A stretch of DNA of 64,000 nucleotides. It comes from Vibrio sp. JPW-9-11-11 (GTDB lineage Bacteria; Pseudomonadota; Gammaproteobacteria; Enterobacterales; Vibrionaceae). A program made the translations under genes and the position numbers. A model generated the notes under the pieces. It worked only from the letters and a program-made list of their open reading frames with translations, was not told the origin of the DNA and ran no database searches. The stretch is from positions 186,001 through 250,000 of the forward strand of contig NZ_SZQJ01000007.1 of NCBI RefSeq assembly GCF_013369335.1, read 5' to 3'. This document shows, one piece after another, positions 39,785-50,831 of the stretch (within the stretch, counting starts at the first letter, position 1; each line of letters begins with the position of its first letter).

Positions 39785-40465
39785 ATGCCAGTAAATACAA
39801 TTATGGGGTTATTTGCAAAGTCCCCTATTAAACCTTTGCAGCGCCACGTTGTGTGTGTGAACGAATGTTGCTCGCACCTCGTCAACTTCTTTGAAGTCAG
39901 TTCAAAGGGTGACTGGGAGAAAGCCGCCGAGATTCGTGCACAGATTTCTCACCTAGAGCGAGAAGCCGACGTCTTAAAGCGCGAAATCCGTCTCAAACTT
40001 CCTCGTGGTTTGTTTATGCCAGTCGACCGCAGCGACATGCTCGAACTGCTGACACAGCAAGACAAACTCGCCAACCTTGCAAAAGATATTGCTGGCCGTG
40101 TCTATGGCCGTCAATTGATGATCCCTGCACCTCTTCAAGAAAACTTCATCGCTTACGTTAAACGCTGTTTAGACGCAGCGAACCAAGCACAGAAAGTGAT
40201 CAATGAGCTTGATGAGTTATTGGAAACTGGATTTAAAGGTCGTGAGGTAACTCTCGTGGCTGAAATGATCCATCAACTGGATGTGATTGAGGACGACACC
40301 GACGCAATGCAGATTGAGCTTCGCCAACAATTAATGGCCATTGAAGCTGATCTCAACCCTGTTGACGTGATGTTCCTTTACAAGATTCTAGAGTGGGTAG
40401 GTGGTATTGCCGATCAAGCGCAGCGCGTGGGTGCTCGTCTTGAAGTGATGCTATCTCGCTCATAA
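39785..40465 (+). CDS. TIGR00153/DUF47 PhoU-like protein
   Basis: The 226-residue all-helical cytoplasmic protein belongs to the DUF47 (PhoU-like) family, which commonly precedes pit phosphate transporter genes and is thought to modulate them. Typical stretches are MGLFAKSPIKPLQRHV near the start, RLPRGLFMPVDRSDMLELL-type sequence (here KLPRGLFMPVDRSDMLELL) near 75, and DDTDAMQIELRQQL near 165. Two ATGs, 39779 and 39785, are in frame; I chose the second because GGGT is better spaced to it, with low certainty. A hairpin with a short T-run separates it from pit. Confidence 0.88.
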   Translation: MPVNTIMGLFAKSPIKPLQRHVVCVNECCSHLVNFFEVSSKGDWEKAAEIRAQISHLEREADVLKREIRLKLPRGLFMPVDRSDMLELLTQQDKLANLAKDIAGRVYGRQLMIPAPLQENFIAYVKRCLDAANQAQKVINELDELLETGFKGREVTLVAEMIHQLDVIEDDTDAMQIELRQQLMAIEADLNPVDVMFLYKILEWVGGIADQAQRVGARLEVMLSRS

Positions 40466-40507
40466 ACATAAGTTAACCAAATAACGAAGAGCATCTAACC
40501 AGTTCAC

Positions 40508-40550
40508 ACCCCTAGTTAAGCGATAAATACTGACGCGCTTTAGGGGTTTT
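40508..40550 (+). terminator. Hairpin with T-run between the PhoU-like gene and pit
   Basis: ACCCCT (40508-40513) pairs with AGGGGT (40542-40547), extended internally by AAGCG / CGCTT, and is followed by TTTT. It is 40 nt past the PhoU-like stop and 49 nt before the pit ATG, so it may act as a partial terminator or attenuator within the pair. Confidence 0.6.
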
Positions 40551-40598
40551 GTCGTGCTAAATTTTTGCTCCGCTTGTTATCAACAACTAGGTATTACG

Positions 40599-41858
40599 AT
40601 GGATATCCTTGCGAACTACGGCACTGTCCTGATTCTTATTGCAGCCGCTTTTGGTTTTATGATGGCGATTGGTATTGGCGCGAATGACGTTGCGAATGCC
40701 ATGGGCACTTCAGTTGGTTCAAAAGCACTGACAGTAAAACAAGCCATCATCATTGCGATGATCTTTGAATTTGCTGGCGCATATTTAGCAGGTGGTGAAG
40801 TTACCGATACTATCCGTAAAGGCGTAATTGAAACGTCCCTCTTTGCTCACCAACCCGACGTGTTAGTCTACGGTATGATGTCTGCGTTACTTGCAGCAGG
40901 TACTTGGCTACTGCTTGCGTCTTACATGGGCTGGCCGGTATCAACCACCCACTCAATCATCGGTGCCATCATAGGTTTTGCCTGTGTATCTGTCGGTACA
41001 GAAGCCGTTGACTGGGGCAGCGTTCAAGGTATTGTCGGTAGCTGGATTATTACGCCGGTTATTTCTGGCTTCTTTGCTTACGTAATCTTTGTCAGTGCCC
41101 AGCGCCTGATCTTCGATACCGAGAAACCGCTATTCAATGCGAAACGCTTTGTTCCTGTGTACATGTTCATCACAACAATGGTCATTGCACTGGTTACGAT
41201 TAAGAAAGGCCTTAAACACGTTGGTCTTCACCTTTCAAACGGTGAAGCTTGGATGTGGGCTGCGGGCGTTTCAGCCATCATTATGGTGGGCGGTTACCTC
41301 TACATTCAGAAGAAATTTGCTAGCCGTGAAGACGACCATGGTTTTGCCGGCGTCGAAGGCATCTTCAGCGTATTAATGGTGATCACTGCATGTGCGATGG
41401 CGTTTGCACACGGTTCTAACGACGTAGCGAACGCGATTGGCCCACTCTCAGCGGTAGTATCAACTGTTGAACATATGGGTGAAATCACAGGCAAAAGCAC
41501 CATCGCTTGGTGGATTCTACCTCTAGGTGGTTTCGGCATCGTGGTTGGTCTTGCGACGCTGGGTCATAAGGTTATGGCGACAGTGGGGACGGGTATTACC
41601 GAACTCACGCCTAGCCGCGGTTTCGCCGCTCAGCTGGCTACCGCCTGTACTGTCGTCTTGGCATCGGGAACTGGCCTACCCATCTCTACCACTCAAACGT
41701 TAGTGGGTGCGGTATTGGGTGTTGGTTTTGCTCGTGGTATCGCGGCACTCAACCTAGGTGTCGTGCGTAACATCGTCGCTTCGTGGATCGTGACCCTACC
41801 GGCAGGTGCCCTTCTTGCTGTTGTATTCTTCTATGCGATTCAAGCGATGTTTGTCTAA
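40599..41858 (+). CDS. pitA: Low-affinity inorganic phosphate transporter (Pit family)
   Basis: The 419-residue protein has about 10-11 predicted membrane helices and the duplicated PHO4/Pit signatures GANDVANAMGTSVGSKAL (near residue 28) and AHGSNDVANAIGPLSAV (near 270). It imports metal-phosphate coupled to protons. AGGT lies 6 nt before the ATG at 40599; an upstream in-frame ATG at 40554 would add a cysteine-containing 15-residue stretch unlike the family. It is shorter than E. coli PitA (499) because the central loop is short. A strong terminator follows. Confidence 0.93.
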   Translation: MDILANYGTVLILIAAAFGFMMAIGIGANDVANAMGTSVGSKALTVKQAIIIAMIFEFAGAYLAGGEVTDTIRKGVIETSLFAHQPDVLVYGMMSALLAAGTWLLLASYMGWPVSTTHSIIGAIIGFACVSVGTEAVDWGSVQGIVGSWIITPVISGFFAYVIFVSAQRLIFDTEKPLFNAKRFVPVYMFITTMVIALVTIKKGLKHVGLHLSNGEAWMWAAGVSAIIMVGGYLYIQKKFASREDDHGFAGVEGIFSVLMVITACAMAFAHGSNDVANAIGPLSAVVSTVEHMGEITGKSTIAWWILPLGGFGIVVGLATLGHKVMATVGTGITELTPSRGFAAQLATACTVVLASGTGLPISTTQTLVGAVLGVGFARGIAALNLGVVRNIVASWIVTLPAGALLAVVFFYAIQAMFV

Positions 41859-41913
41859 TCAATTGCGTCAGTGATGTGTTAACTCACTGTCATTATTGAC
41901 TCAAAACCGCAGA

Positions 41914-41938
41914 AAGGGAGGCTCAGCCTCCCTTCTTT
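41914..41938 (+). terminator. Terminator of pit
   Basis: AAGGGAGGC-TCA-GCCTCCCTT followed by a T-rich run, about 55 nt after the pit stop. Confidence 0.8.
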
Positions 41939-42032
41939 GTTGCAGTCAAATCAGAAACTACTTACTATTTGGCGTTAGCAACAAATAGACAATGGGTATT
42001 CAGCCCACACAAAGACTGTTAAAGGATTTACC

Positions 42033-42644
42033 GTGAAAAAACTGGTTTGCTTGGTTTTAGTATCAATGCTAGCTGTGCCTGCTGCATTTGCTCAAAACCG
42101 TTATATCTCTGATAAGCTCTTCACTTACATGCACTCTGGTCCGAGCAACCAATTCCGTATTATTGGCAGTGTTGATGCTGGCGATAAAGTGAAACTGCTG
42201 TCGACAAATAAAGATACCGGCTACACCCAGGTTCAGGATGAAAAAGGTCGTACCGGTTGGGTCGAAAGCCGCTTCGTTACTAATCAAGAGAGTATGGCCC
42301 TGCGTCTTCCTCGGCTTGAAAAAGAGCTGGCGGAAGTCAAAGAGAAATTGGCCAATGCGCGCTCCAACGCAGACCAAGAGAAAGCCGGTTTAGTCGACTC
42401 TCTAGAAACTCGCAACCGCCAGATCAACGAACTGGAACAAGGTTATAGCGAAATGAGTCAGCAACTGTCTGCGTCTCAAGAAGAGGTGCGCAAGCTGCGC
42501 GCTAAGCTGGATACCCAAAAAGACGATCTGCTACTGAAATACTTCATGTACGGTGGCGGCGTTGCTGGTATTGGTCTTTTACTCGGATTGATTCTGCCTC
42601 ATATCATTCCACGCAGAAAGCGGTCGCCATCGGGCTGGGCATAA
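42033..42644 (+). CDS. TIGR04211 family SH3 domain membrane protein (YgiM-like)
   Basis: The 203-residue protein starts at a GTG preceded by AAAGGA. It has a signal peptide (cleavage after AFA, about residue 20), a bacterial SH3 domain (about 22-88: ISDKLFTYMHSGPSNQFRII and GWVESRFV), a coiled coil (about 92-170), and a C-terminal membrane helix (about 175-193) with a short positively charged tail. So the SH3 domain is periplasmic, perhaps contacting peptidoglycan. E. coli ygiM has the same plan and also lies next to cca; here gspAB has come between them. Confidence 0.9.
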   Translation: MKKLVCLVLVSMLAVPAAFAQNRYISDKLFTYMHSGPSNQFRIIGSVDAGDKVKLLSTNKDTGYTQVQDEKGRTGWVESRFVTNQESMALRLPRLEKELAEVKEKLANARSNADQEKAGLVDSLETRNRQINELEQGYSEMSQQLSASQEEVRKLRAKLDTQKDDLLLKYFMYGGGVAGIGLLLGLILPHIIPRRKRSPSGWA

Positions 42645-42654
42645 GCTTTCCTTA

Positions 42655-42690
42655 AACAAAAAAGGTCACGTTAACGTGACCTTTTTTGTT
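42655..42690. terminator. Bidirectional terminator between the SH3 gene and gspB
   Basis: A perfect 36-bp palindrome (half AACAAAAAAGGTCACGTT) with T-runs on both strands lies between the convergent genes; it ends 2 nt before the gspB stop. Confidence 0.93.
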
Positions 42691-42692
42691 TT

Positions 42693-43466
42693 CTAGCCCT
42701 GCCAATCATATAAGGCAGGGACTGTAATCAGTTCTCCATTAAAGCGAATCAAACAGGCCTGCGGTTCAATCGCGACCAACTCAACACGACCGCTAATCCA
42801 GTCTCCCTCACCATATTCCGCACCATTGATTTTTACCCAACGTTTGTTCGCCATACTTGAGTAAACATGAGTCTGGAAGTTCATCGCAGGTAACTTTCCA
42901 TACCAACGCTCAGCCTGATGGGAAAGGTTAGATGTCATGCTATCAGAGTCCGTCTGTTCGACTTTGGGTGTCGAGTTAAGTACAGCCTCAAAGCGCTCTG
43001 CCAGCTCTGGAGACAGCCCCGACAAGTCGAGATCTTGCAGTAAATCTGCTTGCCCATTCTCGCTTTCTATCACGGGGGTTTCATTAATCACCATCGGCTG
43101 TTCAGGTAAAGGTTCACTATCAAGTTCCGCTTCAACAAGTTCCACTGCGAGATCGCTAGGTTGTCGATAAGTCACCGCCAAAGAACCAAAGTCAGGGGCT
43201 GGCTTAACGTGGTACTCAAACGGCACTTCAATCGATACCGTTTGACTCACATTAGACTCAAGCCAAGACTGCTTTTGCGACTGATACGTATCAAGAGTGA
43301 CCCCAACTGCGATAAGAATGGGTGGAACTAGGGCCAGAGAAACATAACGCAACGTCCAACCTCGTTTTTGTCGTGGAGCCGCAAGCGGTACGGTTTGCGA
43401 ACCCGAAAGGCCAGAAGCAAGATGACCACGCTCCGAGTGTTTAAGCTGTTGCATCACTTTAGACAT
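42693..43466 (-). CDS. gspB: Type II secretion assembly protein GspB (ExeB-like)
   Basis: The 257-residue bitopic protein has a cytoplasmic N-terminus (1-about 38), one membrane helix (about 40-60, YVSLALVPPILIAVGVTL), a variable Glu/Ser-rich periplasmic linker, and a C-terminal GspB domain (about 190-257) ending in RVELVAIEPQACLIRFNGEL. With GspA it helps insert the GspD secretin into the outer membrane (known from Aeromonas ExeAB). Its ATG lies 8 nt inside gspA with GGGGAG 7 nt upstream, so translation is coupled. The rest of the type II system is not in the window. Confidence 0.88.
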   Translation of the reverse strand: MSKVMQQLKHSERGHLASGLSGSQTVPLAAPRQKRGWTLRYVSLALVPPILIAVGVTLDTYQSQKQSWLESNVSQTVSIEVPFEYHVKPAPDFGSLAVTYRQPSDLAVELVEAELDSEPLPEQPMVINETPVIESENGQADLLQDLDLSGLSPELAERFEAVLNSTPKVEQTDSDSMTSNLSHQAERWYGKLPAMNFQTHVYSSMANKRWVKINGAEYGEGDWISGRVELVAIEPQACLIRFNGELITVPALYDWQG

Positions 43467-45081
43467 GAGTCGACTCCCCTGTCACGAGCAACCTAGGCGC
43501 ATCAGGTTGTGATAGCACTTCGAGTAAACGTAAAGTTTTTTGCCCGGCGATACCATCAACACTCAACCCTTGCCAACGCTGAAACAATTTCACCTTCTCT
43601 TTTAGCCGCTGATCGAATATCGGTCGTGCAGACTCTGGCTGACCTAACACCCGAGATAAGTGTTGATCAAGCAGAGCAATGGGTTGCCCTTTCATGCCTG
43701 GCTTTAACGTTTCATTCCAATGACTCTGCCATATCCGACGATATTCACCATGCCAGATCGCCGCTAACCAGCGGCGTTCAAACTCAATCAAGTTACCATT
43801 GATTAACAGCTGTACCTGAGTGTCCGTCAGCGTATAAAGCACTGCAAAACGCGTTTGACCATCAATATCTAGAGTCAACACCACCGGCGTATTCAGCTCA
43901 GATAGGTGCGACAAGCTCCCTTGCTCGACAGCGCAACGAAACAGCCCATCGCTATCATCCAGACACATTTGATCGAGTACAGACGCACGATACCCCCACA
44001 CTTTATACAGTGCCGAGAGCGCTTGCTCCTGCGTGCTCGACTGAGTGAGTATTGCTTTTAATTGCAGGGGGAAAACGGTTTCTCTACGCTCGATATTCTC
44101 TACCTTAGGATACGTTTGCTGAAGCTGTTGCGAAATGGTCGCGGACACCAACTCTGGGGTGACGACGTACGCCGCAACCGATAACCCTGTGGCCACAGTA
44201 AGCGCCAACAGTGATTTAGCGACTACTCGCTCAGTCACTGCAGACTTAGTCTGACTCGGCTGTACTGATGCGGTCTGAAAGCGCATTACATCATCACAGG
44301 TTGTTTGCACCGTAGCTTGAGTTGGCTTGGAGTCGCCATTGGCATAGGCTTGCTTTAAACAAGCATCACAAACCAGGTTGATCAATCTCGGTATTCCTTG
44401 CGTGTGACGCGCAATGTACTTGATGGCAACCGCTGAGAAAAGCTCTGTCGAACCTCCAGCTAAGGTGAGACGAAACCTAATATAGTCACGAGTCTCATCG
44501 TGATTGAGAGGCAACAAGTGGTAGCGTCCAGTAATTCGCTGAGCTAACTGCCTTAACTGTGGCATTTGCAGCTTATGCTGCAATTCTGGCTGCCCGATCA
44601 ATAATACTTTGAGCAGCTTGTGGCTTTCAGTCTCTAGGTTGGTCAATAGCCTTAATTGCTCTAACACATCAGCCGAGAGATGCTGAGCTTCATCAATGAT
44701 GAGTAAGGTTTGTATGCCTCGAGAGTGATTGTCGAGTAAAAACTGATGAATCGCTTGGTTAAGCATTTTCAGTGACGACCCAGCGGTATAGTCAATGGCA
44801 AACTCATCACAAATTGCCTCCAACAGCTCGACATCACAAAAAGTAGGATTGAGGATCAGCCCAGAGCAAGTATTGTCTGCTAACGTATTCAGTATCGATT
44901 TAGCTATGGTTGTTTTCCCGGTTCCGACCTCGCCTGTGAGCATGGCAAACCCGCCGCCTTCACCGAGTCCTGACTGAATCTGGTTCAGAGCTTCTTGATG
45001 GCGTCGGCTCTGATAAAGAAAACGAGAGTTTGGCACAATCGAAAAAGGCAACTCGGTCAGCGCAAAATGTTGTAGATACAT
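43459..45081 (-). CDS. gspA: Type II secretion ATPase GspA (ExeA-like)
   Basis: The 540-residue inner-membrane protein has an N-terminal AAA ATPase domain (1-about 270) with Walker A GEVGTGKTT at 50-58 and Walker B LLIIDEAQHL near 130, a membrane helix (about 295-312), and a periplasmic part ending in a peptidoglycan-binding domain (about 475-530, VKLFQRWQGLSVDGIAGQKTL). ExeA-type proteins remodel peptidoglycan for secretin assembly. The family start MYLQHFALTELPF is at 45081; upstream in-frame codons are not conserved. It is divergent from cca by 88 nt and is followed by gspB. Confidence 0.92.
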   Translation of the reverse strand: MYLQHFALTELPFSIVPNSRFLYQSRRHQEALNQIQSGLGEGGGFAMLTGEVGTGKTTIAKSILNTLADNTCSGLILNPTFCDVELLEAICDEFAIDYTAGSSLKMLNQAIHQFLLDNHSRGIQTLLIIDEAQHLSADVLEQLRLLTNLETESHKLLKVLLIGQPELQHKLQMPQLRQLAQRITGRYHLLPLNHDETRDYIRFRLTLAGGSTELFSAVAIKYIARHTQGIPRLINLVCDACLKQAYANGDSKPTQATVQTTCDDVMRFQTASVQPSQTKSAVTERVVAKSLLALTVATGLSVAAYVVTPELVSATISQQLQQTYPKVENIERRETVFPLQLKAILTQSSTQEQALSALYKVWGYRASVLDQMCLDDSDGLFRCAVEQGSLSHLSELNTPVVLTLDIDGQTRFAVLYTLTDTQVQLLINGNLIEFERRWLAAIWHGEYRRIWQSHWNETLKPGMKGQPIALLDQHLSRVLGQPESARPIFDQRLKEKVKLFQRWQGLSVDGIAGQKTLRLLEVLSQPDAPRLLVTGESTHV

Positions 45082-45169
45082 ACTTCTCGTCTCTGGGAAT
45101 TTGTTGCTAAGGAAAGTACCATTGCTAACACAATTAGCCAATGGTCAGATAAGTAAAAGGGAGAGCTAG

Positions 45170-46381
45170 GTGCAAAGATACCTTGTTGGTGGTGCCGTTC
45201 GCGACCAGTTGTTAGATATTGATGTCTACGATCAAGATTGGGTAGTCGTAGGCTCCACTCCAGATGAGTTAATACGTTTAGGCTACACCCCTGTGGGTAA
45301 AGACTTTCCGGTATTTCTCCACCCCAAAACCAAACAAGAGCATGCACTGGCACGCACCGAACGCAAAACTTCAAGTGGTTACACTGGCTTCGACTGTTAC
45401 TTTGCACCAGATGTAACGCTTGAGCAAGATCTTGAACGTCGCGATTTAACCATCAATGCCATGGCGCAAGATCCAAACGGAAATATCATCGATCCGTTCA
45501 ATGGTCAGGCCGATCTCAATAATCGGGTGCTGCGCCATGTCTCCGAGGCCTTTACAGAAGATCCTTTGCGTGTGCTGCGTGTTGCCCGCTTTGCCGCCAA
45601 GCTTCACCATTTAGGTTTTACGGTCGCCCCAGCCACCCTCGAGTTGATGCGTGATATCAGCCACTGCGGTGAACTCGAGCACCTAACACCTGAGCGTGTA
45701 TGGCAAGAGTGGCATAAATCCTTGTCCACTCGTAATCCGCAGATCTTTCTCAAGGTACTAAAACAGTGCCACGCGCTGAAAGTCGTGTTGCCAGAAATAG
45801 ACGCACTATTTGGTGTCCCCCAACCTGAGCAGTGGCACCCTGAGGTTGATACCGGCATCCACACTCTTCTTGTCGCACAACAAGCTGCAATAATGAGCAA
45901 TTCCCTGCCGGTCCGTTTTGCTTCTCAGGTACATGATTTAGGCAAAGGGATTACACCAGAATCAGAGTGGCCGAGTCACAAAATGCACTGCCATACTGGA
46001 TTGAAACTGATCAAACAGTTATGTCAGCGTATCCGTGTGCCCAATGAGTTTCGCGACCTCGCCCTGATGGTCTGTGAGCAACACTCCAATATTCATAGGG
46101 CGGCGGAGCTGCGCCCCGAAACCAAACTCAAAATACTCAATAAGTTCGATGTGTGGCGCAAGCCGGAAAGGCTTGAAGAAATATTGCTGTCTTGTATGGC
46201 GGATAGCCGCGGTCGAACTGGCTATGAAGAGATTGAGTACCCACAAAAGGCCATATTTGAACAAGCGTATCAAGCCGCCCTCTCCGTCAATGTACAGGAC
46301 ATTATTAAGGATGGGTTTAAAGGCGCGGATATTCGAGCAGAGATGGAAAAGCGCCGAGTTGAGGCTATTCGCGTAGCTTAA
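45170..46381 (+). CDS. cca: CCA-adding enzyme (tRNA nucleotidyltransferase)
   Basis: Cca (403 residues) repairs or adds the 3'-CCA of tRNA. The nucleotidyltransferase head has [12 protein letters not shown] and the metal-binding DxD at Asp21/Asp23, then [10 protein letters not shown] near residue 91; a C-terminal HD-type domain (about 225-330, HDLGKG) adds phosphohydrolase activity in E. coli. The start is GTG at 45170, with GGGAG upstream; VQRYLVGG replaces the E. coli MKIYLVGG. It is monocistronic with a terminator. Confidence 0.96.
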   Translation: MQRYLVGGAVRDQLLDIDVYDQDWVVVGSTPDELIRLGYTPVGKDFPVFLHPKTKQEHALARTERKTSSGYTGFDCYFAPDVTLEQDLERRDLTINAMAQDPNGNIIDPFNGQADLNNRVLRHVSEAFTEDPLRVLRVARFAAKLHHLGFTVAPATLELMRDISHCGELEHLTPERVWQEWHKSLSTRNPQIFLKVLKQCHALKVVLPEIDALFGVPQPEQWHPEVDTGIHTLLVAQQAAIMSNSLPVRFASQVHDLGKGITPESEWPSHKMHCHTGLKLIKQLCQRIRVPNEFRDLALMVCEQHSNIHRAAELRPETKLKILNKFDVWRKPERLEEILLSCMADSRGRTGYEEIEYPQKAIFEQAYQAALSVNVQDIIKDGFKGADIRAEMEKRRVEAIRVA

Positions 46382-46430
46382 GGAGATTCCCTACTCTCTC
46401 CTTCGTCGCTCTATGGAATAACACAAACAA

Positions 46431-46459
46431 AAACGCCTCCGAAACCGGAGGCGTTTTTT
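46431..46459 (+). terminator. Terminator of cca
   Basis: CGCCTCCG-AAAC-CGGAGGCG flanked by A- and T-runs. Its last bases touch the eno-like repeat that starts at 46458. Confidence 0.9.
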
Positions 46460-46624
46460 AAAGCTCTAAGCTAATAATTCAAACTATGAATTACTGACCT
46501 TTCACTTCTTTAAGACCGTTGAAAGGAGCACGCTCACCTAGCGCTTCCTCGATACGGATTAGCTGGTTGCTTTCTTTTAGGTATAGCAGCAACACGGTCA
46601 GAGCGGCTCATTTTTCTTAGAACC
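46458..46624 (-). pseudogene. Fragment of a second eno 3' end plus its downstream flank
   Basis: Bases 46458-46569 match 46663-46774 (the end of intact eno and its flank) with three mismatches in 112. The match resumes at 46588 after a 13-nt insertion and continues to 46624 with one 6-nt insertion. It corresponds to about the last 37 codons of eno; the stop is at 46491-46493. The two coding mismatches in the main block and one further on (GAG/GAA, GTG/GTT, CGC/CGT) are synonymous. The 13-nt insertion shifts the frame, so the fragment cannot code for the enolase C-terminus as a unit. There is no start or ribosome site. It is a relic of duplication or allelic exchange. Confidence 0.9.
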
Positions 46625-46634
46625 TTAAACGCAA

Positions 46635-46661
46635 AATGCCCCACTAAAAAGTGAGGCATTC
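46635..46661 (-). terminator. Terminator of eno
   Basis: AATGCCTCACT / AGTGGGGCATT (one mismatch) with a short T-run on the minus strand lies 35 nt past the eno stop, between eno and the eno fragment. Confidence 0.7.
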
Positions 46662-46695
46662 ATTAAAGCTTTAAGCTAATAATTCAAACTATGAA

Positions 46696-49812
<3,117 letters not shown>

Positions 49813-49921
49813 CTGCAATTTTTTATTTTTTGCTTCAAATCAAACTGCGCAAAGAGAAAACAGACAGCGAGATTTTGTTCTGAGTCACATTTGTCTCAAA
49901 AATAGCATTCACTAATTGCGC

Positions 49922-50722
49922 TTATAGATCTGGTTCAAGTCGCTTTATTTGTTGCCAATACTCTTCTAATTGCTCTAACGAACAGTCACTAAGCTCACGC
50001 CCAGATTGGGCCACTTTCTGCTCAACTTCACGGAATCGGCGAGTGAACTTGAGGTTTGCCTTACTCAGGGCGACCTCCGGGTTTGCTCCTAAGTGGCGAG
50101 ATAGATTGACACAGGCAAACAGCAAATCCCCCATTTCCATCTCGACTTTTTCTTGTTCTGGCGTAACTTGCAACGCTTCGTCTAACACCTCTTCAATCTC
50201 TTCCTGAACTTTGTCGACAACTGGTCCAATCGAGTCCCAATCAAAACCATATTTAGCGCATTTTTTCTGGATTTTTGTAGCACGAGAAAGCGCCGGAAGA
50301 GAGACTGGTATAGAGTCTAGAATACTTTGCTCATTTTTTCCTGCTTGCGCTTTTTCTTTGGCCTTCTCCGCTTCCCAGTTGGCATTAATTTGCTCATCAC
50401 TGTCAAACTCGACATCAGAAAAAACATGCGGATGGCGACGAGTGAGCTTCTCGTTCACCGCCTCCACCACCTCTGAAAAATCAAACAAATTCTGCTCTTT
50501 GGCTAACTGACTGTAGAAAATCACTTGAAACAGCAAGTCACCCAACTCTTCCTTGAGGTTAGGCCAATCACGATTTTGGATCGCGTCGACCACTTCATAA
50601 GTTTCCTCAATTGTGTGGGGCACTATGGTATCGAAGCTCTGCTTAAGATCCCATGGACACCCCGTTTTAGGATCGCGTAACTGCGCCATGATTTGTTCTA
50701 GCTGATCGATTGGATGACTCAT
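49922..50722 (-). CDS. mazG: Nucleoside triphosphate pyrophosphohydrolase MazG
   Basis: MazG (266 residues) hydrolyses NTPs and dNTPs to monophosphates and pyrophosphate. Two all-alpha NTP-PPase domains are present: the first with LRDPKTGCPWDLKQSFDTI and the EExxE-type metal motif EETYEVVDAI-LKEELGDLL (about 35-65), the second near residue 165-195 (VQEEIEEVLDEA, EMGDLLFACVNL). Length matches E. coli MazG (263). It lies downstream of relA, the E. coli relA-mazG order, but a relA terminator intervenes. No toxin-antitoxin mazEF pair is present between them, unlike E. coli. Confidence 0.96.
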   Translation of the reverse strand: MSHPIDQLEQIMAQLRDPKTGCPWDLKQSFDTIVPHTIEETYEVVDAIQNRDWPNLKEELGDLLFQVIFYSQLAKEQNLFDFSEVVEAVNEKLTRRHPHVFSDVEFDSDEQINANWEAEKAKEKAQAGKNEQSILDSIPVSLPALSRATKIQKKCAKYGFDWDSIGPVVDKVQEEIEEVLDEALQVTPEQEKVEMEMGDLLFACVNLSRHLGANPEVALSKANLKFTRRFREVEQKVAQSGRELSDCSLEQLEEYWQQIKRLEPDL

Positions 50723-50764
50723 ATTCTTCTCTACCTTTGCTCTTTTTATCTAAACAACATCTCT

Positions 50765-50793
50765 AAAAAAAGTGAGTAGCCTAAACTACTCAC
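50765..50793 (-). terminator. Terminator of relA
   Basis: GTGAGTAG / CTACTCAC with a 6-nt loop followed by seven T residues on the minus strand, 39 nt past the relA stop and before mazG. Confidence 0.88.
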
Positions 50794-50831
50794 CTTCACA
50801 AACGATACCGACTGTTTTTATTGACAAATAC

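Noticed and set aside
46491..46624. The eno fragment as a functional small gene
   Set aside because: It has no start with a ribosome site, and the 13-nt insertion breaks the enolase frame.
50723..50831. A mazEF-type toxin-antitoxin pair between relA and mazG
   Set aside because: The gap is about 109 nt and holds only the relA terminator; there is no open frame of suitable size.
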